Part shown: positions 8,854-17,057 of the stretch, one piece after another
Layout of the letters: every line of letters begins with the position of its first letter
Numbering within the stretch: position 1 is the first letter of the stretch
NCBI GenBank assembly: GCA_965205925.1
Contig: OZ242183.1
Span: forward strand, 1,550,001-1,614,000
Reading direction: 5' to 3'
DNA: 64,000 nt
Origin: CAYRJD01 sp965205925
Lineage (GTDB): Bacteria; Actinomycetota; Acidimicrobiia; Acidimicrobiales; Poriferisodalaceae
The notes under the pieces: model-generated
Databases searched by the model: none
Seen by the model: only the letters and a program-made list of their open reading frames with translations
What the model was told of the DNA's origin: nothing
Made by a program: the position numbers and the translations under genes

Positions 8854-9817
8854 GGTTCCGGCCATCAGAGCTTCTGGTTACTGCTAGCTCAATGGCGCGC
8901 ACACGCTTCAACGTTCGCTCCCCCACCACACGATTCGTGCGCAGCAGATCTGCCAGCAACCCCAGCATGAACAGTTGCATAGCCATCAGTAGCGCCACGG
9001 CTCCGACTACTAACGACTGGATATGCCCTTCACCACCAGAGGTAATCACGTACCAACCAAACCGCGCGAAAAGCACCAAACCCACAAAAGCAAACAGAAA
9101 AGCAGGCACCGAAAAAACTTTCAGTGGCTCATGCATGGCATACACACGCGCAATCGTTCCCGCTGAGCGAGACACGTACTGCCGTTTTGAACGAAACAAC
9201 CTTGACGGACGCACCGCAGGATTTACTCCAACGTCCACATCGGTTACAGCCAGATCGGTTTTGCCGGCTTGTATGACTGACTCCAAGGTGTAACTAAAGC
9301 GTGACACAACGTTGGTGCTAAGAGCAGCTTCTCGACTGTAAGCACGAAACCCGGACGTCACATCGGCTACGTCGGTATCGGACGCCTGGCGTACCACCCA
9401 TGAGCCGATGTGTTGCAAACGCTTCTTGAGCCATGAAAATTCTGCATGATTATCAATGTCGCGCGACCCGATAACCAGATCGGCCTTGCCCGCCAAAATT
9501 GGCTCGACCAGACGATTAATAAAGCTGGCTTGATACTGATTATCAGCGTCTGTGTTTACGACAACATCCGCGCCTAATCGTAGAGCTGCATCAAGTCCAG
9601 CTGCGAATGCCAGCGCTAAGCCTTTGTTGTTAGCGAGCTTTACGATGTGATCAACCCCGCTAGTGCGCGCCACGTTCACTGTCTGATCTGAAGAACCGTC
9701 ATCCACTACTAGCCACAGCACTTCGTCAAAACCTGGAACCGTGCGCGGCAAGTCCGCCAAAGTCTCAGCCAGTGCTTCTTCCTCGTTAAAGCACGGAATT
9801 TGAATCACCAGCCGCAT
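8843..9817 (-). CDS. Family 2 glycosyltransferase with C-terminal membrane segments
   Basis: 324 residues. The GT-A fold runs over the first 220 or so: IPCFNEEE at the N-terminus, VVDDGSSDQT near residue 37 for nucleotide-sugar binding, and a DxD-type metal motif in NTDADNQY near 88. Two hydrophobic segments near 235-260 and 270-290 anchor it in the membrane, as in dolichyl/polyprenyl-phosphate mannose or glucose synthases. A role in transferring a sugar to a polyprenyl phosphate or a cell-surface glycan is likely; the sugar cannot be read from sequence. It is convergent with gltD, 15 bases apart. Confidence 0.85.
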   Translation of the reverse strand: MRLVIQIPCFNEEEALAETLADLPRTVPGFDEVLWLVVDDGSSDQTVNVARTSGVDHIVKLANNKGLALAFAAGLDAALRLGADVVVNTDADNQYQASFINRLVEPILAGKADLVIGSRDIDNHAEFSWLKKRLQHIGSWVVRQASDTDVADVTSGFRAYSREAALSTNVVSRFSYTLESVIQAGKTDLAVTDVDVGVNPAVRPSRLFRSKRQYVSRSAGTIARVYAMHEPLKVFSVPAFLFAFVGLVLFARFGWYVITSGGEGHIQSLVVGAVALLMAMQLFMLGLLADLLRTNRVVGERTLKRVRAIELAVTRSSDGRNLAE

Positions 9818-9877
9818 GACCGCATTCTGCCCGCAATCACCCCTGCTTTAGTCATCGTGCCGACTAGAACTAAACCC

Positions 9878-10675
9878 ATGAGCAAATCAAATACCTCTAG
9901 CGCCGCTGCTACCTACGCGCTAGATGACCACATAGCCACCATCACCTACAACAGACCAGAAGCTCTTAACGCCATCAACGCAGACATGCGCCAATGCCTA
10001 AACGCAGCTTGGGAGCAGTTCTACAACGATCCTCAAGCATGGGTAGCAATTCTCACCGGAGCAGGTCGTGCGTTTTGCGCTGGCGCCGATCTACGCGACT
10101 CACAGGGCGGCTCGGCAGGAACTTGGCCCGGGACTTTCTTTGAAATACCAACCATCAACAGTTTCGAAAGCGGAATGGAGCTTTGGAAACCCACCATTGC
10201 CGCGGTTAATGGCGCTTGCATCGGCTACGGCCTGACCGGTGCTTTAGCTACCGACTTTGTCCTCGCGTCGGAGCGAGCCGTATTTGGCATGACTGAGGTA
10301 AAGATCGGCGTTCCCACCATCGTCGGAGCGATTCGAATGCCACCCAAACTGGGATGGTCCAACGCAATGGAGCTACTACTAACTGGCGACAACATTGACG
10401 CCGAGCGCGCCAAAGAGATTGGCCTGGCTTGGAAGGTCGTGCAGCACGAGGATCTGCTAGATGAGGCTCAGCAGTTGGCAGAACGACTCTGTCAAGGGGC
10501 ACCGTTAGCTGTGAGAGCTGTCAAAGAGATGGCTTCACGCAGCTCTCGTATGGGCTGGATTGAGGCGGTACGCATGGGCGAGAGCATTCGTCGCCTGGTG
10601 GGAAGCAGTGAAGATGCCGCCGAGGGCGCTAGAGCCTTCAAAGAAAAACGGCCGCCAAACTGGTCTGGGCTATAA
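9878..10675 (+). CDS. Enoyl-CoA hydratase/isomerase family protein
   Basis: 265 residues of the crotonase fold. The N-terminal YNRPEALNAIN strand, the oxyanion loop GAGRAFCAGADL (about residues 63-74) and NGACIGYGLTGAL (about 108-120) are present, and a Glu in GMTEVKIGV occupies a catalytic-acid position. The family hydrates enoyl-CoA or does related CoA-ester chemistry. The ATG at 9878 has only a weak ribosome site; the longer frame from 9800 overlaps the divergent glycosyltransferase start and is not family-like. It is alone on its strand, so the pathway cannot be read from context. Confidence 0.88.
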   Translation: MSKSNTSSAAATYALDDHIATITYNRPEALNAINADMRQCLNAAWEQFYNDPQAWVAILTGAGRAFCAGADLRDSQGGSAGTWPGTFFEIPTINSFESGMELWKPTIAAVNGACIGYGLTGALATDFVLASERAVFGMTEVKIGVPTIVGAIRMPPKLGWSNAMELLLTGDNIDAERAKEIGLAWKVVQHEDLLDEAQQLAERLCQGAPLAVRAVKEMASRSSRMGWIEAVRMGESIRRLVGSSEDAAEGARAFKEKRPPNWSGL

Positions 10676-10684
10676 CTGCGGCGA

Positions 10685-11560
10685 CTAACCGGCCAGCACT
10701 AGTCGAGCAACCAAATCGGTGCCGAACCCGCTAAGAATCGCCAGATAAAGCAAACCTGTGGCTGACATTACGGCCGCATATTGCGGCTCCGCTAGGGCGC
10801 GCATTGCCACTTGCGCCAGTGCGATCGTTGTGATCGCACAAGCCGCCCAAAACCAGCCCAACAATCCTCCATAGCCATCACCTATTGATCCGCTAAACAC
10901 CGACAACATGCCTACCGGCACCAGCAGAGCGGCTACCTCTAACGGCCAAAGTCGCCGCAACCAGGCAACCAACTCCAGCAATGGTTCTCGCCGTAGGCCA
11001 GGTTGCACCAGATACCAGTGACCTAGCAGCATCGCATCTGTCACCACCCCTAAGAATGCTGCACCTATTAACAATCGTGCAACATGCAACAAGGTGGGAC
11101 CAGTGCCAGCGTTGTCGCCAAAACCTTGGATAAACGCCAACACGGCCAGTCCTACAGCGCCCGCTAACGGTGGGATTGCATCGGCTAACAGGCGTGTTTC
11201 GCTGGCTTGCTTTACTCGCCGCCACTGCCGATCTTCACGACGCACCACCGATCCAACCAGCGCCCAAGCTGTGCCAACTACCACCAATGTCGCCGCTATT
11301 ACTGCTGTCGCTGTGGCGGCGTAGTTGGTTGAGTCGCTAACAACGGTGCTGGTGCCGTCGGCGGGTGTGCTAACCCGATAGGGCCAGCGCAGTGCTGCTA
11401 ATCCTGCGCCAAAAGCAATAACCCCAAAGCTGGATCGCAGAAGCCAGCCATATCCCAACCCCACTTCTCGCCGTCGTACCGTGACCCACAAAAAGGCCAA
11501 TCCACCTACAGCCCAGGCCAGCAGTACGGTCGCGGCGTCAAACGCCACGCCGCTACTCAC
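10685..11560 (-). CDS. Multi-pass membrane protein of unknown function
   Basis: 291 residues with about seven or eight hydrophobic segments spread along the chain and few charged loops. A conserved-looking GHWYLVQPGLRREPL segment lies near residues 180-195 between two helices. I do not recognise the family. The start codon overlaps the lipB-lipA stop by 4 bases, so it is co-translated with lipoate synthesis genes in the lpd-E2-lipBA operon. A link to lipoate or octanoate handling at the membrane is possible, but nothing in the sequence shows it. It is convergent with the enoyl-CoA hydratase, 9 bases apart. Confidence 0.8.
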   Translation of the reverse strand: MSSGVAFDAATVLLAWAVGGLAFLWVTVRRREVGLGYGWLLRSSFGVIAFGAGLAALRWPYRVSTPADGTSTVVSDSTNYAATATAVIAATLVVVGTAWALVGSVVRREDRQWRRVKQASETRLLADAIPPLAGAVGLAVLAFIQGFGDNAGTGPTLLHVARLLIGAAFLGVVTDAMLLGHWYLVQPGLRREPLLELVAWLRRLWPLEVAALLVPVGMLSVFSGSIGDGYGGLLGWFWAACAITTIALAQVAMRALAEPQYAAVMSATGLLYLAILSGFGTDLVARLVLAG

Positions 11561-13263
11561 AGGTCAACTGTTTCCAGGTCAGTAACCGGAGCAGCTACTG
11601 CAACCGCTCCTCTTTCTGCGTGATAACTGGAGCGTGTCAGCGGACTTGATTCAACGTGATTGATTCCCAGATTGTGTCCGAGGTCACGCCAACGTTCAAA
11701 TACGGTCGGCTCAACCCAGCGAGTCATAGGCACGTGCTGTTGTGTTGGGCGTAGGTATTGGCCGATGGTCACGATGTTTGTTCCGACTGAGGCAAGATCA
11801 GCCAGAGTGGCGTCTACTTCGTTGTCGCTTTCACCCATCCCTACTATTAGGCCTGATTTTGTGATCAGCCCAGACGTAGCGAGCCGCGCTAGCACCGTCA
11901 GGCTGCGCGCGTAGCTAGCCGACGGACGTATGGCTCGTTGCAGGCGGGGCACTGTTTCGATGTTGTGGTTGGCCACGTTAGGCGCAGCGTCTATCACCGT
12001 TTGTAGGTCCACTAACGATCCTGCGAAATCAGGGATTAGCACTTCTACTGTTACCTCACGCTCTGCATGTTCTTGCGCTGAAGCGTTGCGAATCGCCTGA
12101 ATGGTTGCGGCAAACGCGGCGGCACCACCGTCTGGTAGATCGTCACGCGCTACCGCGGTTAGCACAACGTGCGACAATCCCATCTCACCTACAGCGTTTG
12201 CTACGCGAGCTGGTTCGTCTTCATCAAGCGGTTGCGGTTTAGCGGTACCGACTAAACAAAAACCACAGGCGCGCGTGCAATCGGCACCGTTAATCATGAA
12301 GGTGGCAGTACCCGCTCCCCAGCATTCGTAAATGTTCGGGCAGCCGGCCTCTTCGCAGACCGTTACCAAGTCGTTGCGCTGCATAACCGAACGAAGTCTC
12401 CGGTAACCCGCGTTGAGATCCATGCGCGCTTTTAGCCAACTGGGCTTTCGTTGGGTCAGTTCCAGACCGGTGGTTACTCCTGCGCTAGCCAGTCGTCCAA
12501 TGCTGCGCTTTGGTTTTATTGACACCGAGCTGCCGCTAAACACGCCCAGATCACCAGTCCCACGTGCTGGGGTTGATGCGTCCATTCGCTCAAAACCCGC
12601 TTTCTCTTGCTGTGGCGCGACACTGCTCGACGGCGCGAATGTCTCAATGCCGCGTTTGGCGACTGCATCAACGACCTCTGCCATGCTTACGTCCACACCC
12701 TGATCAGCTAGCGATGTAACACCAAACTCGGTAATACCGCACGGCACGATGTGGTCGTACCAATCAAGATCGGTGTTTACATTGAGTGCAAAACCATGCA
12801 ACGTGCGTCTTCGTCGCAACCGCACGCCGATGGCCGCAATCTTTTGAGGATGATCACCCTCAGGATCTACCCACACGCCGGGATAACGCTCAAGCCTGCC
12901 GCAGCCTGGCAAGCCGACATCGTCTAGTGCGTCAATCATCAGTTGTTCTAGTTGCCGCACATATGAGGCAGTTTCGGACAAACCGCCTCCGTGCTTGCCG
13001 GGCAGAGTCAAAATCGGATAGCCGGTTAGCTGTCCTGGGCCGTGGTAAGTGAGATCTCCCCCGCGCTCTATCTGGTGAAAATCCGCTCCAACTTCGGCAG
13101 GATCCACTAGCAGATTCGTTAGGTCGGCGTTCGGTCCGGCGGTATAAACACTGTGGTGCTCTAGCAGTAGCAAGTAGTCGTCAGCTGCAACCTTTGACAA
13201 GCGACGTTGCAGGTCAAGAGCTTCGCTATAGCGAACTCGGCCCAGCCAGCGGACCCGTAGCAC
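11557..13263 (-). CDS. lipB-lipA: Fused octanoyltransferase LipB and lipoyl synthase LipA
   Basis: 568 residues in one uninterrupted frame. Residues 1 to about 215 are LipB: RGGDLTYHGPGQLTGYPI, the lysine in QKIAAIGVR and the catalytic cysteine in HIVPCGI move octanoate from acyl carrier protein to target lysines. A linker of about 40 residues follows. Residues about 258-568 are LipA, a radical-SAM enzyme that inserts two sulfurs. CEEAGCPNIYEC supplies the auxiliary cluster cysteines, CTRACGFC the SAM cluster, and a C-terminal SPLTRSSYHA segment holds the usual serine. The two proteins are normally separate. The gene abuts E2 (start one base from its stop), which is a lipoylation target. Confidence 0.93.
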   Translation of the reverse strand: MLRVRWLGRVRYSEALDLQRRLSKVAADDYLLLLEHHSVYTAGPNADLTNLLVDPAEVGADFHQIERGGDLTYHGPGQLTGYPILTLPGKHGGGLSETASYVRQLEQLMIDALDDVGLPGCGRLERYPGVWVDPEGDHPQKIAAIGVRLRRRRTLHGFALNVNTDLDWYDHIVPCGITEFGVTSLADQGVDVSMAEVVDAVAKRGIETFAPSSSVAPQQEKAGFERMDASTPARGTGDLGVFSGSSVSIKPKRSIGRLASAGVTTGLELTQRKPSWLKARMDLNAGYRRLRSVMQRNDLVTVCEEAGCPNIYECWGAGTATFMINGADCTRACGFCLVGTAKPQPLDEDEPARVANAVGEMGLSHVVLTAVARDDLPDGGAAAFAATIQAIRNASAQEHAEREVTVEVLIPDFAGSLVDLQTVIDAAPNVANHNIETVPRLQRAIRPSASYARSLTVLARLATSGLITKSGLIVGMGESDNEVDATLADLASVGTNIVTIGQYLRPTQQHVPMTRWVEPTVFERWRDLGHNLGINHVESSPLTRSSYHAERGAVAVAAPVTDLETVDL

Positions 13264-14652
13264 TTAAAACTCGGCCGCCCAGTCGTGCGTTTCCAGCAGT
13301 TGCTTCACGCGCCCCAAAAAACCAGCTGCATAACCGCCATCAAAGGCCCGGTGATCCCATCCCAGAGCCAGATGGCCAACCGAATGAATCCCGATGCTCT
13401 CATTCCCAAACTGGTCGTTTGTCACCACAGGTCTGCGAACGACTCCATCGGTGGAGAGCACAGCCACCTGCGGTTGATTGATTATTGCCGCGGTCGTGTA
13501 GGTGCCAAACGAACCGTTGTTTGAAATTGTGAAAGTGCCCCCGCTTATGTCGTCCGGACGCAGTTTGCGGTTGCGTGCCCGTTCTGCCAACTCGTTCATC
13601 GCTCTGGCGGCGCCTCGCAAGTTAAGAGTGTCAGCCTGACGCAACACTGGAACGATCAAGCCTGTGTGGTCAAGATCAACCGCTACACCTATGTTCAGCA
13701 GGCGGTGAATCAATAGCCCAGGCTCGGAGTCTTGTTCGAGGACTGAAGCGTTTACGTTTGGCCATTCAGAAAGAGCATCGGCCACGGCGAGAACAATGAA
13801 CGGTAGATAGGTGAGGCTGAAACCCTCGTCTTCTTTCCAATGGGCACGTCTTTTTTGGCGCTCCTGGTCCACGTTTTCGTAGTCAACTTCCATGACCGTC
13901 ACCACATAAGCAGCTGTGTTCGTTGACTGTTTCATTCGGTCAGCGGTGAGTTTGCGAATTTTGCTGAACGGTTCAAATCTGCTGTCGCCATTTGGCCACA
14001 CCGCAGAACGGTTTGATGTTTCGATCCCGGGTCGAAGCACTTCGACCGCTTGCTCTTGCGCCACCGGATCTGGTTGGGGCGGTTTAGCTCCGCCACTGCG
14101 ATGCAGTTCGTCTATGGCGGCCAGTACATCATCGCGACTAATACGGCCACCAACGCCTGTGCCAGTTAGCTGATCGATGCTGAGACCGTTTTCACGAATC
14201 AGTCGTCGAACAAGCGGCGACAGCAAACGACCGTCTGTTTCTCGGCTCGTCGTTACTGAACTTGCCGCAGTGCCTACAGAAGCGGCTGCGGTAGTGGCCG
14301 GTGGCGGTGGAATCGCACTAGTGGAAGCCGCTACAGGTTTTCCTGGAGCAAAACTGTCAGCTTGTTGAGGTTCTGTAGGTGTATCTCCCAGCGAGGCGGC
14401 CGACGAATCTGCAGTTGTTTCCACCAGAGCAAGCACGGCTCCGACATCAACGGTTTCACCCTCAGGGACCTTGATCTCGACTAGCACGCCAGCTAGCGGC
14501 GAAGGCACCTCACTGTCGACCTTTTCGGTTGACACTTCATAGATTGCCTCGTCTATTTCGATGCGATCCCCGGGACCCTTGAACCATTTGATGATCGTGC
14601 CTTCGGTTATGGCTTCGCCTAGTTGCGGCAGAATCAGTTCAGTCGTTGGCAT
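13264..14652 (-). CDS. 2-oxoacid dehydrogenase E2 (dihydrolipoamide acyltransferase)
   Basis: 462 residues. One N-terminal lipoyl domain (about 1-78) carries the lipoylated lysine in STEKVDSE. An Ala/Pro-rich linker, a peripheral-subunit-binding domain (about 142-178, LLSPLVRRLIRENGLSID) and the catalytic acyltransferase domain (about 225-462) with HRAFDG follow. In the family it moves the acyl group from E1 to CoA in pyruvate or 2-oxoglutarate dehydrogenase. Sequence alone does not separate PDH from OGDH; a single lipoyl domain fits SucB or a shared actinobacterial E2. It lies between lpd and lipB-lipA, so complex subunits and the lipoylation enzyme are co-expressed. Confidence 0.92.
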   Translation of the reverse strand: MPTTELILPQLGEAITEGTIIKWFKGPGDRIEIDEAIYEVSTEKVDSEVPSPLAGVLVEIKVPEGETVDVGAVLALVETTADSSAASLGDTPTEPQQADSFAPGKPVAASTSAIPPPPATTAAASVGTAASSVTTSRETDGRLLSPLVRRLIRENGLSIDQLTGTGVGGRISRDDVLAAIDELHRSGGAKPPQPDPVAQEQAVEVLRPGIETSNRSAVWPNGDSRFEPFSKIRKLTADRMKQSTNTAAYVVTVMEVDYENVDQERQKRRAHWKEDEGFSLTYLPFIVLAVADALSEWPNVNASVLEQDSEPGLLIHRLLNIGVAVDLDHTGLIVPVLRQADTLNLRGAARAMNELAERARNRKLRPDDISGGTFTISNNGSFGTYTTAAIINQPQVAVLSTDGVVRRPVVTNDQFGNESIGIHSVGHLALGWDHRAFDGGYAAGFLGRVKQLLETHDWAAEF

Positions 14653-14713
14653 TATCTCTCTTGCTACCTAAATCGCAGGGTGGCTCACAGCACGACAGCG
14701 CTTAAGCCGTATG

Positions 14714-16228
14714 TCAGCCATGTAATGGTCGGCCTGTTAAGTCCAGCATCGCTTCACCAAACAGCTCCGACAAGGTCGGATGCGGAGTAATAAACGCTGC
14801 CACATCTTCGACAGTGGCTTCCCAGTTGACCGCTAGATAGCCCTGTCCAAGTTGCTCGGTAACCCATGGGCCCATCATGTGCACACCGAGTATTCGTCCG
14901 GCCTTACCGGTGTCGGGTGAACGCTGTGCCACGATCTTCACCATGCCTTCGGTGGAGTTAACAATCATGGCTCGAGAGTTGCCTGCAAAACGGCGTGTCA
15001 CCGTAACCACGTCGTAGCCCGCATCTTTAGCCGCCTGTTCGGTTAACCCTGCAAACGCCACTTCGGGATGGCAATAAATGGCCCACGGCACATTGATGTA
15101 ATCCACCGGCAGCGGATTTTCACCCAAGATGTCTCGCACCGTCATGATGGCCTCAGCAAATCCGACGTGCGCTAATTGCGGGGTATCGATCAGATCCCCG
15201 ACGGCGTAGACGCCGGGCACGCTTGTTCGGCACATTTCGTCGACCTTCACATAGCCGCGCTCGTCTACCTCAACACCGCTCTCGTTTTCACCCAACACTC
15301 CCGCTAGCTCGCCGAAGGGTTTGCGGCCCACACACGCCACCAGTACATCAACCACCAGGTCTTCGGTTTCGGTAGCTGGCTCCGCACTTTTACCTGTGTC
15401 ACCGACCGACACAATATGCACGACCAAACCTGCCTTGACAGTTTTGCCAGCCTCGTCAACCTCATCAGCCTGAGACGTATAACCAACCACTGAGCTTTTA
15501 GTGCGCACCTTGACGCCACGCTTTTTGAACGATCGCGCAAGAGTTTTGGCTATATCTGGGTCAACTCCTGGGATTAGCTGATCCGCGTATTCCAGCACGG
15601 TTACCTCAGAGCCGAAGTCCGCCAGCATTGATGCGAACTCACAGCCGATGGCGCCCCCTCCAACGATCGCCACTCGCTTGGGCACCTCTTCTAGTTCCAG
15701 TACCTGGTCGGAGGTAATCACTTGCTTGTAATCGAGCTCTAAGCCGGGTATTGAGCGCGGTATCGACCCGGCTGCTAACACCACGTGCTTACCGGTCAGA
15801 GATGTAACGCCATTATTTGACTCGGTGGAGTGATCGTCGTGCGGGTTAGGAGTTACGTGAACGGTTCGATCCGCACCTAGGCGCCCGGTTCCTTGCACCA
15901 CTGTCACACCGCGCGCTTTTAGCGATCCACTCAGGCCCTTATGTAACTGATCGACGATGCGTTGCTTGCGTTCTTGCGCTACGCCTAAATCGAAGCCCGT
16001 TTCACTGATTTGCACTCCAAACTGATCGGCTTTAGACACCGTTCTGCGTACGGCCGCGGTCTCTAAAAGCTCCTTTGCGGGAATGCAGCCCCGGTGCAAG
16101 CAAGTGCCACCTACCTTGTCGCGCTCAACCAACGCCACCGATAAACCTGCGTTACCAGCTTGCAGGCTGGCCGCATAGCCGGCCGGGCCACCACCAATCA
16201 CCACAAGGTCGTAGTGGTTGTCGCTCAT
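14714..16228 (-). CDS. lpdA: Dihydrolipoamide dehydrogenase (E3)
   Basis: About 504 residues. This FAD disulfide oxidoreductase reoxidises the lipoyl groups of E2. VVIGGGPAGYAAS near residue 8 binds FAD, GGTCLHRGCIPAKELL near 40-55 holds the redox disulfide (CxxxxC), AIVGGGAIGCEFASML near 188 binds NAD, and the C-terminal ITPHPTLSE supplies the active-site histidine. The ATG at 16226-16228 is used; an in-frame TTG three codons earlier is possible, and neither has a clear ribosome site. It is first in the operon lpd-E2-lipBA-membrane protein. Confidence 0.93.
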   Translation of the reverse strand: MSDNHYDLVVIGGGPAGYAASLQAGNAGLSVALVERDKVGGTCLHRGCIPAKELLETAAVRRTVSKADQFGVQISETGFDLGVAQERKQRIVDQLHKGLSGSLKARGVTVVQGTGRLGADRTVHVTPNPHDDHSTESNNGVTSLTGKHVVLAAGSIPRSIPGLELDYKQVITSDQVLELEEVPKRVAIVGGGAIGCEFASMLADFGSEVTVLEYADQLIPGVDPDIAKTLARSFKKRGVKVRTKSSVVGYTSQADEVDEAGKTVKAGLVVHIVSVGDTGKSAEPATETEDLVVDVLVACVGRKPFGELAGVLGENESGVEVDERGYVKVDEMCRTSVPGVYAVGDLIDTPQLAHVGFAEAIMTVRDILGENPLPVDYINVPWAIYCHPEVAFAGLTEQAAKDAGYDVVTVTRRFAGNSRAMIVNSTEGMVKIVAQRSPDTGKAGRILGVHMMGPWVTEQLGQGYLAVNWEATVEDVAAFITPHPTLSELFGEAMLDLTGRPLHG

Positions 16229-16306
16229 TGCGGTCAAGGCTATGACCAGAGCTAAGCGCGGGCAAAGTCAGGGCCTTGTTAGCAGGTCCAGTTAGATAGT
16301 CATCAA

Positions 16307-16438
16307 CTAGATAGCCACCAGTACCTGAACGGCGAAGGCAACCAAAATCAACACGCCTGTCACAAGAGCTAGTCCGATCAGCATTCTGGTGCTCACGCGC
16401 TGAAATCTACGCTGTGCTACTACTGCCGTCCCTGACAT
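16307..16438 (-). CDS. Predicted small single-pass membrane protein
   Basis: 43 residues from the ATG at 16436-16438: a short basic N-terminus (AQRRFQRVSTR) followed by one hydrophobic helix of about 20 residues ending at the C-terminus (MLIGLALVTGVLILVAFAV). It is not recognised. It lies upstream of lpd on the same strand and divergent from the selenoprotein candidate, with 16 bases between the two starts. A longer frame to 16570 would read through the neighbour's repeats and is unlikely. Coding status rests only on length, a clean N-in topology and position. Confidence 0.4.
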   Translation of the reverse strand: MSGTAVVAQRRFQRVSTRMLIGLALVTGVLILVAFAVQVLVAI

Positions 16439-16454
16439 AACAACACCGCGGCAG

Positions 16455-17057
16455 GTGCCTAGTCTTATATCTGTGAGAACGAGCCACTCCAGTGGAGTAT
16501 CCGGTGGAGTAACAGCTGGAGTAATAGCTACTGCGATCCTGCTTGCTTCATGCGGTGGCGGCACCAGCACGGTTAGTACCGGTCAATCTGGCGCAGACAG
16601 TGCGCAATCGACTGCAGCTAACGCATCAAATGCTGCAACTAGCGCGGAATTCGAAAACCGGCCTCAAATCTTGCAGCTGGCAAAGCCTCTGCTAGATGGC
16701 AACGTTTTCGATCCAGACACGGTGGCTGGGAGCGACGTGCTTCTTTGGTTCTGGGCGCCGTGGTGACCAAGCTGTAAAGCAGAAGCGTCTGCGGTCGCAG
16801 CGCTTAAATCCGAACACGGGGACAACATAAACCTGATCGGGGTTCCCGCCCGCGACAGCCTCGAAGCAATGCGTGGGTTTGTTGATCGCTTCGGTGTTAA
16901 CAACATCCCTCACATACCGGACGACACCTTAGAAATATGGAGATCGTTAAACGTCGGATACCAGCCGTGGTGGGCAGTCGTTCGCGCAGACGGAACCTGG
17001 GAATCTGGCCGCGGTTTCTTCCCAAACCGCGTAGTGGATGAAGCAGTCGCCTCTTAA
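16455..17057 (+). CDS. Predicted selenoprotein: thioredoxin-fold (MPT53/DsbE-like) lipoprotein with UxxC active site
   Basis: Reading through one in-frame TGA (16764-16766) gives 200 residues. Residues about 1-33 are a lipoprotein signal ending in LLASC; a Ser/Ala/Thr-rich linker follows, then a thioredoxin fold. The active site reads FWAPW-(TGA)-PSCKAEA where family members have WAPWCxxC, so TGA (codon 104) stands for the first redox cysteine. Downstream, NLIGVPARD, FGVNNIPHIPD and VGYQPWWAVVRADGTW are typical of secreted actinobacterial DsbE/MPT53 proteins, so the frame stays under selection past the TGA. A SECIS-like hairpin follows. GTG 16455 is used; GTG 16473 also fits. The function would be thiol-disulfide exchange outside the membrane. 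A plain nonsense mutation is less likely. Confidence 0.8.
16494..16529 (+). repeat. Three 12-bp tandem repeats encoding part of the signal peptide
   Basis: Units GGAGTATCCGGT, GGAGTAACAGCT and GGAGTAATAGCT lie head to tail and encode GVSG-GVTA-GVIA, the start of the hydrophobic core of the lipoprotein signal. The last unit differs from the reverse complement of the repeat at 25374 by one base, so this locus belongs to the dispersed family. Confidence 0.8.
16764..16792 (+). promoter_or_regulatory. UGA codon plus candidate bacterial SECIS hairpin
   Basis: TGA at 16764-16766 is followed after 12 bases by GCAGA (16779-16783), loop AGCG (16784-16787) and TCTGC (16788-16792), a perfect 5-bp stem. 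A short stem whose loop starts 17 bases after UGA with a G among the first two loop bases fits the general description of bacterial SECIS elements, which recruit SelB. The stem is short, so this is a candidate only. Confidence 0.55.

Noticed and set aside
16764..16766. TGA as a simple nonsense mutation making two gene fragments
   Set aside because: The codon falls exactly on the redox cysteine and the downstream frame keeps family sequence with no other stop; kept as the alternative but judged less likely.
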